Shown here: one piece after another, positions 43,863 through 56,500 of the stretch
How the letters are laid out: each line of letters starts with the position of its first letter
Numbering within the stretch: position 1 is the stretch's first letter
Origin: Pycnopodia helianthoides
Lineage: Eukaryota; Echinodermata; Asteroidea; Forcipulatida; Asteriidae
DNA length: 64,000 nucleotides
Reading direction: 5' to 3'
NCBI GenBank assembly: GCA_032158295.1
Contig: CM063249.1
Location: forward strand, 6,773,195 to 6,837,194
Position numbers and translations under genes: made by a program
The notes under the pieces: model-generated
Told to the model about the DNA's origin: nothing
Database searches by the model: none
What the model saw: the letters and a program-made list of their open reading frames with translations, nothing else

Positions 43863-46800
43863 ATGTCTGCTAAAATAACAGACGTGATGATATTGGCTCC
43901 CTGCTACATGGACTCTGTTGGCATTTTTTTGAATGGCAGTATGTATGAATGATGTAGCGTATTGTTGTGAAGGAGTTGCATACTAGTACATTATATTTGA
44001 ACTAATGGTTCAGGAAGCATTTAAAATCTAAGGCTGATGTATAGACCAAATTGTCAATAATAATACAACATAAATCACCTGTGAAAGTTTCAGCTGAATA
44101 CAGAGTCTACTTTATATTGAGAAAACAGCTAAAAACTATCACAGTATTTTCATAAAAGAGTATCGAACCCATACATGTTTAGTGAGGTGAGGCGGGTACC
44201 AACATCATCGCCGCTGCAGCATTCACAAACGGAAACCGGGGAAATTTGAATCGCCTTGAGGCGAGTTTTGGAGATTAATTTTTCAACATACTTAACACTG
44301 ATTTTTATCGGGCACTTTCAATTTAAGCGAAAGAATTTTGCAGGATGCTTACCAACATTATCATCTTTATAACTAACAAGCTTTTGAATAGGCATTACAC
44401 AGTTTTATTTCAGGATCATTACCAGTATGACCCTACCTATAAGGCCATTTGTTTTGTCATTTGAATTATAAAATAATACACACCAACAAGTTGTACTAAC
44501 CCCCAGGGAGTATGCCACATGCACTGGATCCTAAAATGACGGGTGTACACTGGCTTTAAATATCTTCATTGAACACAGCAATGATAAGAGATTAAAATAT
44601 CGGTCAAGAAATTTCAAAAACGGGAGTAGTTTATCACTCTAACTTCAAATAGAAAAGATCTCCAACTGTGAGAACCAGTGCTGCTTAAGCACAGGCATTC
44701 AGGAACAAGAAACAGGTTACCAGCCAAAACAAACATGTGATGTTCAGCCCTTTTTTCGAAACCATTCCTTCGGCTTCTGCTTTGTCTGTCTATTTGAAGC
44801 ACTAACCGAAAGTGCAAGAAAAAAAAAACTGGCAGGGCCTCAGCTGGAGTTGTGGTTTTGGAAAGCTTCCATTGACCCCCTTGCTTGATGTGGAACACAC
44901 CTCTGCACAATGCGCGTCCACCATTTCAGTAATTTCGGGAGTCAATTCCTTTACGCACATTTTGACTCCCAAAATGGCGGACGGGATACAGGTCCGTGTT
45001 AGTGTGCTGCACATCGTGAATTGGGTCAATATGTTTATGGACTGTGGCTAGGCAATTACTGACTGATGATATTACAGCAACTTTTCTGTCACTAGTTTTA
45101 CAACATTGGATCTTGGCGGTGGGGCAAACATTGGCTCACGTGAAAACTCTTAACACGTTCCAAGGTTGGATGTACATGTAAATGTAAGACATTAAAAACT
45201 GCTATTGAGAAAATAAATTACTGCTATGAACAGGGACTCCAAGGTCAAATTCAGTTTTGTGATACATTCATTTTCCAAATTTGTTTTTATAAAAATGGAG
45301 AAAAAAAACCTAATCTCACATTAAAATGGTGTAAAATGCCACTGTGTTTGATACCCTTCAAGTGCAATTTTTTTTCAAAATACAAACACGTTCGATGACG
45401 TCACATTTTAAATATGGTCCGTACATTTTTGCACAGAGTTTTTTTTTTAGTTCATTCCTGAATTTTGATGATATTCAAACAAAACGGCATTGAAAATGCC
45501 TCTTTGGAATGTACAGACCCATCTGTTTTGGATGTCCGATGGTGTTATGTTTCAATTTTCACTATGAAAGAGTATTAGATGAAATGACATTTTAACGTGA
45601 GGTTAGAGACTTGTAATTTTCCCCCCCGCTCTCATGAGAACTCTATCTATTGGAAAATGAGTGCATCACAAAACAGAATATGACCATGGAACCCCCTCTT
45701 TAACATACAACGTACATGTACTATGTAACATAAAATATAACACAGTCGTGATTTGATTGTCAGAAATTGTAAAAAGTCGGAGGAATATGAGGCCATTACT
45801 GAATTGGCGGCTACGGCTATGGCTGGATCACGCGTCCATTATGCACTGAAGTACAGGACAACCGTACAGCAACACCCTTAGCAACAGTCGTAGCTGTAGC
45901 CGCCTATTAGGATATGGTCGAATTTATAACATAATGTAATGATGTAAATAGAGTAGAAAACCGTTTTCATCCGGCGAATTAAATAAAATATGAATTTTTA
46001 AAAATGTTTCTGAGTGTTGAAGATTGAACCATAACTAAAAGTGATCAGGTTTTGAGTTTGAAATGGCTCAGAGGTGAGTCAATGCAATAATTAACAGTGT
46101 TCACAGAGCTATCCTAACAAAGGCATATTGTCTTTTGGAGGTGGCATAGAGGGTGTCTCAAAAGAAAATGCACCTAAACCTTTTCATTTGTTTTCCTCGC
46201 ATAATATTTATGAAGAAAATCAAAGTTAAATATCAAACTTAAGCTTTTATTGAAATGGTATTGGGTCTGGAACAAAACTTCAGATTGAAACGGAAATTTT
46301 ATGGACACTTTTGACAAAACGCTGAGCATCGACTTCATACCATTTATGTTTTGTGAGACGGCATAGTGCAAAATCTCCGTTTGCTAATATGTGTGAACTC
46401 TGTAACTAAATTCATTCCTGAAGGAAAGATTTAACACCAAAGTCTTAGTTTCCTTTCTCCATCTGACAACTATTGTACATATTTATTTCTTGCTATAACA
46501 CCAAGCTTACATTATTTAAAAAGAGATTCTGATCTAAACAAAGCGTTCATCCATTACATACTAAACCCAAACTTTTGTCAGTGCTCAGATCAAATATAGC
46601 GGAATAATAATTTGGACTTGTGAGATCAAAACAAACTATTTCACTCGTTTCTCAAAAACCTAAAGCACGTCAAGCTCATTTCTCAAAAACTACACCATTT
46701 CGTGGGAAGTTTTCCCCAACATAACCGTCTTTGTGTGCAAATCTGTGATTGTTTATTTTCCCATCTTATTGATGATGTTAAACAGTCTGTTTTGAACAGT

Positions 46801-47590
46801 CTGTTTATAAACAAATGCTGGGTACTCCCCCAAAAATATCGGTTAAAACAATCTCAAAATTTCTAAGTTCCCAATCGAGACCTAGCCAAATAGCACGACA
46901 TTATATCCAACTACCCCGGATTGATCCTTTGACTTAACAAAAAAATCCATCACTGAATGCCCGGCCCTTGAGGAATTCCTACAGGAGTTGTGAACAAATC
47001 TCTCAGCCGAGTCTAATAGCCACTCCTGACTGAAATCAATCATGTCTTCCACAGATGACTTCCAGATGGCTTGAAAATATATTTTATTGAGTCTAAAGGC
47101 TCTTATCTTATGGTTTAGAATATTTGAAAGGGATTGTGTTCACCAAAACCAAAATACTTACGCTAATGTAAAATGTACTGTTGGAAACAGTATGATGGTG
47201 TAAGCGTATGCGTCGATTATAATGGTGTCACAGAAGGTCGACTACAACGCCTCAATCTCAGGTAAGCAATCAACATTAAATAAAGTTTGACTGGAACTGT
47301 AACGTTTCCCCAATGTCTCAAATTTCATAATAAAGCCAGAACCGATCTTAGTAACTGGAGATGCAAAAACAAAAGAACCGTTACGTTAAACTTACGAAGT
47401 AAAACTTGCACCATAATCCGACGACTCGGTAAAAATGTGCCTTTCAGACAAATCTGGAGCCATTTTCTCGAAACGTTATTTCTAAATAATTTCTCACTTC
47501 AATATAAGTCATAACTCTACTGACTAGATCCCTCTTTTTCATAACGTGGTATCGTCTTCACACTCGGGTTGAAGGAGATGTTGATTTGAC

Positions 47591-50500
47591 TCACTGCAGT
47601 GGTGAGCATGGCAAGGGGATCATGACTCTAGACTCCATCTTACGGATGAGAGGAACTGTAAGAAAATAACAACAATTCTCAATTATTCTCATCGTGATTT
47701 TGTTCCCTGTACAAAATAAATCCGAGATGAATTGCTGAGAGAAAAAAAAGGAAAAACTTCCCACACAAAAAACTTTAATGAAAAATTTCATAAATAAATT
47801 ACTTTGATGGTTGGCAAGTACTCAATAGCCCCACAATCTACAGCCATTGTCCGTAAATGAGCTGGGGCTAACAAAGCACCAAGATTCATATTAACCCTTC
47901 CAGTGCCGCCAACGTTCTGAAACGTCAAACTAAGTATCCATCCACAGGCCGCCAACGTTCCCATACGTTCTACTACTCGACCAAAAAGTATATATACTTG
48001 CCCTGTGGATAAAGAAATGCCAAAACACGACCGGCACGGAACTCTTCGAGCACCGCCAACGTTCTGAAATGTCATACTGAATCTCCATCCACAGGCCGCC
48101 AACGTTCTGTTACGTTCTATTACTCGACATAAATTTTTTTTTTAAATGGTCGGCCTGTGGATACAGAATTACTTAAAACAAGGCTGGCACTGTAAGAGTT
48201 AAGATGATTTGTTAATATTACCATGCATTGTGACATCACACTTTGTTTAGCAATTAAGATTGATAACATCTTATGATCAATCTTAACTCTTTGTAAAACT
48301 GGCCCCGGGTATAATATGTAAGTGTTGGAGCATGTAGAGAGGCAGGTGGCCCAACCATATGGATCATTTTTGGTCGTGAACAGGGAACAATACATCACCG
48401 AGCCAAGCAGCCCAACCATCTATGGATTTTACTGGTCAATGAACCAGGAACAACCATCAATGGGTCTTGTTAATAAGTGAACCCAGGACAATGTTCAGGG
48501 AGGCAAGCAGCCCAACAATCTATGGGTCTTAGTTGATAACTGAACCCGGACAAGGTTTCAGGGAGGCAAGCAGCCAAACAATCTATAGGTCTCAGTTGAT
48601 AGCTGAACCCGGGACAATGTTTTCGGGAGGCAAGCAGCCCAACCCATCTCGCTAATCAGTTACTTGTTTAAATACTTGCCTGTGTAGGCTACACAGCGGT
48701 CCCAGCCTGGATTCTGCCACGCCTTCTCACGGATTTCCTTCCTGGTCTGCAGGTCATGATAGGCTAATGAAAGAAATCACAACAAAATATCTTTCATCAT
48801 TTGATGGAATAAAAAAAAATACATAACAATTAATCATGGTTGCACTGTACTTGCTTTTGAGGAGAAGTCTTCCCAAAAAGTTGTCAAAATTTGCAGTTAA
48901 ATTTAATCTTGAAAAAACGCAGTAGCTTACCAGCATCACAGAAGATTTTAGTTGAGAAATAATTGAACCGTCGTTTTAAGCCAAACAGACAAGGGACACA
49001 GAAGGGCAAAACATGTCATGAAAAGTGTTGTGTTTTGTTTTTAAATTGTGCCCTAGAGCAAGATCTGGAGCAAGATTTAAAGGTCCATGACAAGACTAAA
49101 GACCCTACAACCTAGGTAGTGTAGGTTTTGTGGCATGTCATGGACGAAGCGGTCAAGCGCACTGCACTCAGGCTCTGGTGCTTCTGATCAGCAAAGTATG
49201 GGTTTCGAGTCCTGGTCTTGACACTTGTGTCCTTTAGCAAGACACTTAACCATTATTTCGTCATTTGGATGAGATGTAAAGTCTATATTAACCGTTACAT
49301 GGTGTTATGTAAATAAATGGGTCTATTATTTCGAACAGAGCTCTGCATACTTTGTTGAAAAAAAAAACTACTTGATGATGGTTCAGCTCAAGCTGTTCAA
49401 CACCTGGTAGAGCTAACAACAACTAATCAGCCTTTCTATTGTTTATCTTAATTAGCATTCCCTTTAGGTTTATTACTTGTCAATTCATATTCATAACATT
49501 ACCCCATATGTGGTGCACCAAGTAGAGATCTCCAACTTGTGTAAAAAGACCGGCAACTGCCTCGTTGTTCTCTCGCCGATATTTGATGCCATTTTTCCTG
49601 TGAGACAAAAATATTGTAATCTTTAAAATGTATTCAGTAGACTATTATTCTACTGAAGCCATGCATCAACGTCACATGCGGCAACAGTCTATCGTGCTCA
49701 CCATTTTGGGAGTCAAATCGCACGTAAAACTATGGTAAGCGTGTAAACACCGCATCGACTAAAATGTGCAGTGCACTACACTGTATAACACACAGGAACA
49801 ATGACTCCCACATTGGGACAACCGAGATTGTTGTACTGGGCCCAATTTCATAGAGCTGCTTAAGCACAAAAAGTAGCTAAAATTATGCTTACCAGAATAA
49901 GGTTACCAGCCAAACTACCATGTCACATGTACAATTTGGGACTGGTAACCCGCTCATTTCTGCTTAGCAGACAATTGTTAAGCAATATTTTCTGCTTAAG
50001 CAGCTCTATGAAATTGGACCCTGGTGTCAGGTGAATTGGGTCAAGTTTAACACTCACCAGTTGTTTGCCCACTCTATCAACGTGCCAGGCTGCAACAAAA
50101 ACAAAAAAAAACACAAACTGGTTTAACACTATCACTTCTTACTCTCAGTGTAGTGGCAACAAGACACAACGGTTTACATGAAGTTTCTTCTCTGTTATTT
50201 TTATTTTTTTAATGGCAATGAAAACATTTGAATTCTCAAGTTTATCGATGCAAATATATAAACAAGTACTGTGCGTATATAGATAGACAATGGGGCTCTG
50301 AAAAAAAGGGCGCACATCATATATTGGAAGTGGGCTTAATTTCTTTTAGAAAATGTCCTCCAATATGATCTTGCATAATCTTGTATCCCTTCTAAGAACT
50401 AATGAGGTCATTAAATCCATACACTAAGGTGGTCGCTCCTTAGTTTAAAAACAATACACATAGTAGGTGTCATTTCGTTAAGAAAATAATCCCCCAAATA

Positions 50501-53500
50501 AACTTGATTCATGAGGTGGTACCTTCGCCTTACTCGTCTATATAACGCTGTGTTCATATTGTACCCATATACAATGCTTACTTAAAGGCCCTGTACACTA
50601 TTGGTAAGATCGAAAAACAAAAACTTCACAGATTCACACATAACTTACATGATTTAAAGTAAGTAATGGAAGAAAGGGTTCCTTAAAATATTTCTGCCTA
50701 AAATGCTATCGTTTCTGAGAAACGAGTAAAACATTAGTAATTATCGCGCGGGATAATTTGAAAAAAAACAGAAAACACATAAGATCTCTTTTCACTATTT
50801 TCTCGTGACCTCGATGACCAATTGAGCTCAAACTTTCACAGGTTTGTTTGTTCATGCATATGTTTAATCACACAAAATGTGGACACAGATTTTGAGCTGT
50901 TACCAAACGTGTACAATACCTTTAAAGGCCCTGTACACTATTGGTAAGATCGAAAAACAAAAACTTCACAGATTCACACATAACTTACATGATTTAAAGT
51001 AAGTAATGGTAGAAAGGGTTCCTTAAAATATTTCTGCCTAAAATGTTATCGTTTCTGAGAAACGAGTAAAACAATAGTAATTATGGCGCGTGATAATTTG
51101 AAAAAACAGAAAACACATAAGATCTCTTTTCACTATTTTCTCGTGACCTCGATGACCAATTGAGCTCAAACTTTCACAGGTTTGTTTGTTCATGCATCTG
51201 TTTAATCACACAAAATGTGGACACTCATTTTGAGCTGTTACCAAAAGTGTACAATACCTTAAATGCAGGTCTGATGCTTTGTTTTTGAAAGGGCAAGGGC
51301 ACCAAGGCGTTTTCTCCTTTGTAAGGGGTAACTCTATCGGGAATTTGTAAATATCTATTGGAACGTTTCAAGGGGCTCCACGGCAATGACTAAGGGCAAT
51401 GGTTGATGCCTCCGTGAAGTTGATGTTGTTACCAGTTAAAGGTATTGTACACTTTTGGTAACAGCTAAAAATCAGTGTCCACCTTTTGTGTGATTAAACA
51501 TATGCATGAACAAACAAACCTGTGAAAGTTTGAGCTCAATTGGTCATCGAGGTCACGAGAAAATAGTGAAAAGAGATCTTATGTGTTTTCTGTTTTTTCA
51601 AATTATCGCGCGCCATAATTACTATTGTTTTGCTCGTTTCTCAGAAACGATAGCATTTTAGGCAGAAATATCTTTAAGGAACCCTTTCTACCATTACTTA
51701 CTTTAAATCATGTAAGTTATGTGTGAATCTGTGAACATTTGTGTTTTTCAATCTTACCAATAGTGTACAGGGCCTTTAATACAACTACATGTAATTGTAA
51801 TTGTTAAGATGGAATAATACTTGATTAAAGTTGATATTGCTTAATCTTCTACCCCTGGTAAGAACTGATGAAGTCATTATTATCCTTACCCTAAGATGGT
51901 AGCTCCTTAGCTCATAGAGATTTCCCTTATCCGTCACTTGTGGCTCTCCCCAGAAGCTGAACGGGAGAAGGAGAGAGTTACTTCTGTCCATCAGCATCTC
52001 ACCTCGTAGTTTCTTATACTCGTTATATTCCTAAGAATAATATAATAAGGTAGATTGCATTTTTTTAGTCTTTTGTTCATTATATCCTGCTTCCTTTAGA
52101 TTTCTATTTTATATGTCTCTTTTAATCTCGAATTCTTTGTAAAAAATTAACCCCAAAATCTGTTGCATGCAAACATCACAGAAACAGAGAAAAAAGAGTT
52201 GAAGCCAAGAACAGATTTGAAGCTTAGCATGGTGCAGGATGCAAGAACTGAAAAGGTAGAGGGCAACACCCATGTGAAAAACAAAAACTGTCTTGAGAAG
52301 AAGTGTTGGTTCATGAGATGAACCATGGTTGTCGTAAAAGTTGAAAAATCTTGACGATTATAATAAAAAGTAAAAATTTAGGACGATCGTACCTTGTCCT
52401 CCCATAGTTTTTCTGACATCGTCTTCACACCATGGTACCCAGTATCGTAGAACCAGATGTGAACTACAACAAAAAGAAACAAGATAGACCAAATAATGTT
52501 GAGAGTGAGACCAAGAGTGGTTTTCTAATGACAAACACGGTTCAACTTTGGTGATAGACAGAATACATTTAAAGTTAGGGTAAAGGACTGGGTTCAGGAT
52601 AGGGTACAGGACTGGGTACAGGATAGGGTACAGGACTGGGTTCAGGATAGGGTTCATGCAAACTTAAACAGGCGGTATAACTCAAGGCTAACCTTAATAT
52701 TTTTTTATGGTTAAACGATTTAACCGTTTAAACATTCCAACCCTAGGTATGCCTGAACCCATGCAAAGCAGGGTGTTTGGTGGTGTGGTTCTGAATCCAT
52801 TATACCGAGGGAAAATGAGTGAATGCAGTATGAAGGACTTGGGGGTTGGGGGAGGGGAGGGACTGGGTAAGGCTGCTCACCTGCTTGATAATTTGTGGGG
52901 TGTTTGGTGGTGTGGTATTGAATCCATTATACTGAGGGAAAATGAGTGAATGCAGTATGAAGGACTTGGGGGGTTGGGGGGAGGGACTGGGTAAGGCTGC
53001 TCACCTGCTTGATAATTTGTGGGGTGTTTGGTGGTGTGGTACTGAATCCATTATACCGAGGGAAAATGAGTGAATGCAGTATGAAGGACTTGGGGGTTTG
53101 GGGGTTGGGGAGGGACTGGGTAAGGCTGATCACCTGCTTGATCCTGGTCCCCAAAGGCCGTACTCCAGCTGCCAAACAATCTACAAGGAAAGTCTGGATT
53201 CTCATGAATTCTCTTCAGACAGTGTTCTCTGGAAATCAAGACATACAGAATGACAGTTAAAGAATGCACAAAACATTTGATTCATAATATTGCCAATTGT
53301 CATTATTATTACCTGAAGGAAATTCTGGGCTTGCACCCTTGACTAGATTTGTCATTTAAAATCATCAAAAAAGACGTCATTTGATCTATATTTACTTTTG
53401 TGAGGCAGGGATAAATTTTGTCCAACATTTAGGCACGTAACCAAAGTAACCAATGCATTGATGACGTCACGCCGCCATCTTAGAGGTAAAACTATGATGC

Positions 53501-56500
53501 AACAACCCACATCTATGTAGGGCAGCGCACATAATAAGCCAATGAGCAACCTTCTTTTGACCTCTAGCCGAGGGCGCCCTACTCAAATGACGTCATTTGC
53601 ATACGGTCTATTGAGACTGAACATGTCAGTGAATGATTTCCATTGTATGGCACAGCAAGCTGCACAAAAAAATCTAACAGTTGCAGCTCAAAAACCATCA
53701 TTTGCTCCCTATCGGTGTGGACAAAACATGTTTAGTCTGAACATTTTGCTATTCCAAATTGCTAGACGAAATCATTCCTGCATTTTGTAAGCATGAGTGC
53801 TAATATCAAGCAGCAAATGATGATTTTTGAAAAGCAAATGATACATTTTGTGTAGCATTTTACTATAGATAATTTGTGACAGTGAGGTTTACCCAATGAT
53901 GCTTCCTCATAACTTAAGAGGGGTCCAGCAGTGAACAATTACCGCTGGACCCCTCTTAACCCTCCTACTGACTCTTGGCAACATTTTCCAGTGAGTTGAC
54001 CAACCATCTGAAACCATTCGACTGCCAAGGTTGTGTACGGTGGCACAACTGTGCACAGAACTAACTGTGTACTGTGTACATGCATTCCCTCATGGTATCA
54101 TATTTCAGGCTGGCATAGTTGATCTATCATTCAAAACCACTTGAATGGTATCGAATGGTCAGACAGCAAGAGGGTTAAGTTATGAGGAAGCATCATTGGG
54201 TACACTCACTGTCACAAATTACCTATTTAGATTTAAGTCAGCAAAGATATTACCATACTAGACCTTTGTAAAAAAAAATGTGTTAATAAATTAAACACTT
54301 ACGATGCTTGAATATAATCTCTCATCCTGTCCGGTTTGATATTATGTACTGAAAGAACACAGAAAGAAAGGAAACAAAACTTGATATTGAAGAAAAGAAT
54401 ATGTAACTTAAACAAAAGTAACCCGCAGCGTGTGCAAATATCAATATCAGGTCCGGTGACCTTTTTAGATGTATCTATTTTCAACAGTGTGCACAAGACA
54501 ATTTAATTTTGTTTTGAGCATTTCCTCGATCAAAAAGAAAGGCGGAATCACACAGAGGCCATGGCCTCTGTTGCCCTGGTCTTGGCCTTAGTGCCCCTTC
54601 AAAAGTTTCCCGCAGACTTTTTAGTTTGAGAGTTTCCAATGGAAGTAAATGCCCTTTATAAAATGAAAATGGCCTTGCCCTCTCAAAGATGAAATTCCAG
54701 GCCTTCCATTAATTAATACCAGTCTGGGCATGTGGTATATACTCCAAGCACAATCGGTTCAGTAGTAAGAACATTGATGTCTGCCAAACAAGAAAAACAA
54801 CCAAACAAACAAAAACCTGTGCATGATTTAAAACAAGACGGATAAAATGTACGTCAAGGAGATTGATCAATGACTCACTCTGCATTTCATAAACAACTTC
54901 TTTATTGGTGAGCGCTTCTGAATGTGCCGCCTTCGCTGGTTCTACTTTCTTGACATGCAGCAGGTTTTTCAGCCATCCCTCATTCTGATTGTCTTTAGAG
55001 TATGGTCTGAAATCAGTGAAAAGTCAACAGTGATCTGTTATTTACACATAAAGAAGGGGGGCTATCATCATGATCATGATCATTTTGCGTGTCGTGGCCC
55101 AGAGGTCTAGTTAACTGGACCTAATCACTGGTGTTGTCAGCAGCACAGTGTGGGTTCAAATCCCGGTCATTGACACTTGTGCCCTTGAGAAAGACACTTA
55201 ACCATAATTGCTTCGGCTCCTAGTGAAGCGGACTGTGAAGGGGGCACCCCTGTTTCAGCCCCAGGAGTAGGTGGCATAGTGCCCCTGGTGTCAGTTGATT
55301 TGGGCCAAATCAGTTAAGTGTAGCCCTCACCCTGAAGTGGCCATTCGGCCTTGTGAGTTAGGCGATATCTAATTATTAAATTATCATAGTGCTCAGGCAT
55401 TTTGGCTGTGGCTGTACATGGAATTATGAAACCTCACCCAGTTACAACAACTCTTGGCCGTATCAGATCTACGTCCAGTAACATTGAGTCAGAGCTCATA
55501 ATATGCCATGTACAGCTACAGGTCTGCTATGATCATAACGACAGTCCCCAATTTGATGGAACATCCTAAAACATTATAATGCATTTTGTACTGAACGATG
55601 TTGATGTTTTGGGGTAAACATCATGTAAAATTTACCTGTTAAAAGCATTAACTTGTAATTAATATTAAAATTATCAAGTGGTGTGGGACATTTATTTTTT
55701 CCATGTTTTTCATGGTAGGCCTAAGTCCTAAAATTTGAGGGGAAAAAAGGCATTGCAGCACCCTTTCCTCTCAGTCTCTTCTCTCAGCCATGAGGATGTG
55801 AATGAAAGTTTCTGTAATTTCTTACATAATGTCGGCTACTCGTGTATGCGTCAAAGAGGGCGCTATAGAATCTTTTTCCGAAACTTTCCGTATCCTGCCA
55901 CCACTTTTTCACTCATTTTTACCAAAAGGAATATCTCATTTGAGTAAATTAGATACTAATTTATTTCATAATGAATGAAAGAGTGGTGGCAGGATAAGGA
56001 ATTTTTTCCTGGGGGGGGGCCTACCAAACAAATATTATTTAACTTGACATTTGAAAAGAAAATGGGAATTAAACAAGTCCCCCCCCCCAAAAAAAAAAAA
56101 AAACTTGAAATAAAATTAAAAAGAAGACCAAGGCCGTCCCATTCAATTTATTGTGCTAAAGCACATAACTTAACTTTTAAGCAGGATACCAGTCACTAGC
56201 ACCATGGAGGAAGAAATTCTTCCTCCATGCTCACAGTCAAACTCAGTCTCAAGTCAGTCACAGTCACACGCTGTGTGACACAGTCACACACTGTGTGGCA
56301 CAGTCACACACTGTGTGGCACAGTCACACACTGTGTGACACAGTGGTAAGTCTACCTTTTTGTGCCTAGCCTTCTTAGCTACCCTTTGTGCTTAAGCAGC
56401 TCAAAGAAATTGTGCCCAGATTCATCAATCAAAATCAAAAGGCTCTCAATCTCATAGTCATATTTCGCCTCACACACCCGAGAGAGAATGTGGAGAAAGT

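Larger units (their letters stand above)
39642..47590. other. Intergenic stretch between converging genes
   Basis: No supportable exon found in 8 kb. It carries several MITEs listed separately (39.73, 41.66, 42.36, 42.81 kb), a 'gggccaatttcatagag' repeat at 43.61-43.86 kb, a run of 12 G at about 43547 and otherwise AT-rich DNA with many stops. A plus-strand ATTAAA at about 39671 could end the zinc-finger transcript. A minus-strand AATAAA (TTTATT at 47083-47088) could end NIPSNAP. Confidence 0.6.

Noticed and set aside
44614..45051. ORFs of 75-98 residues on both strands around 44.8 kb
   Set aside because: No splice sites, no family match, and part of the sequence ('ttttgggagtcaaa') recurs near 49.7 kb as a repeat.
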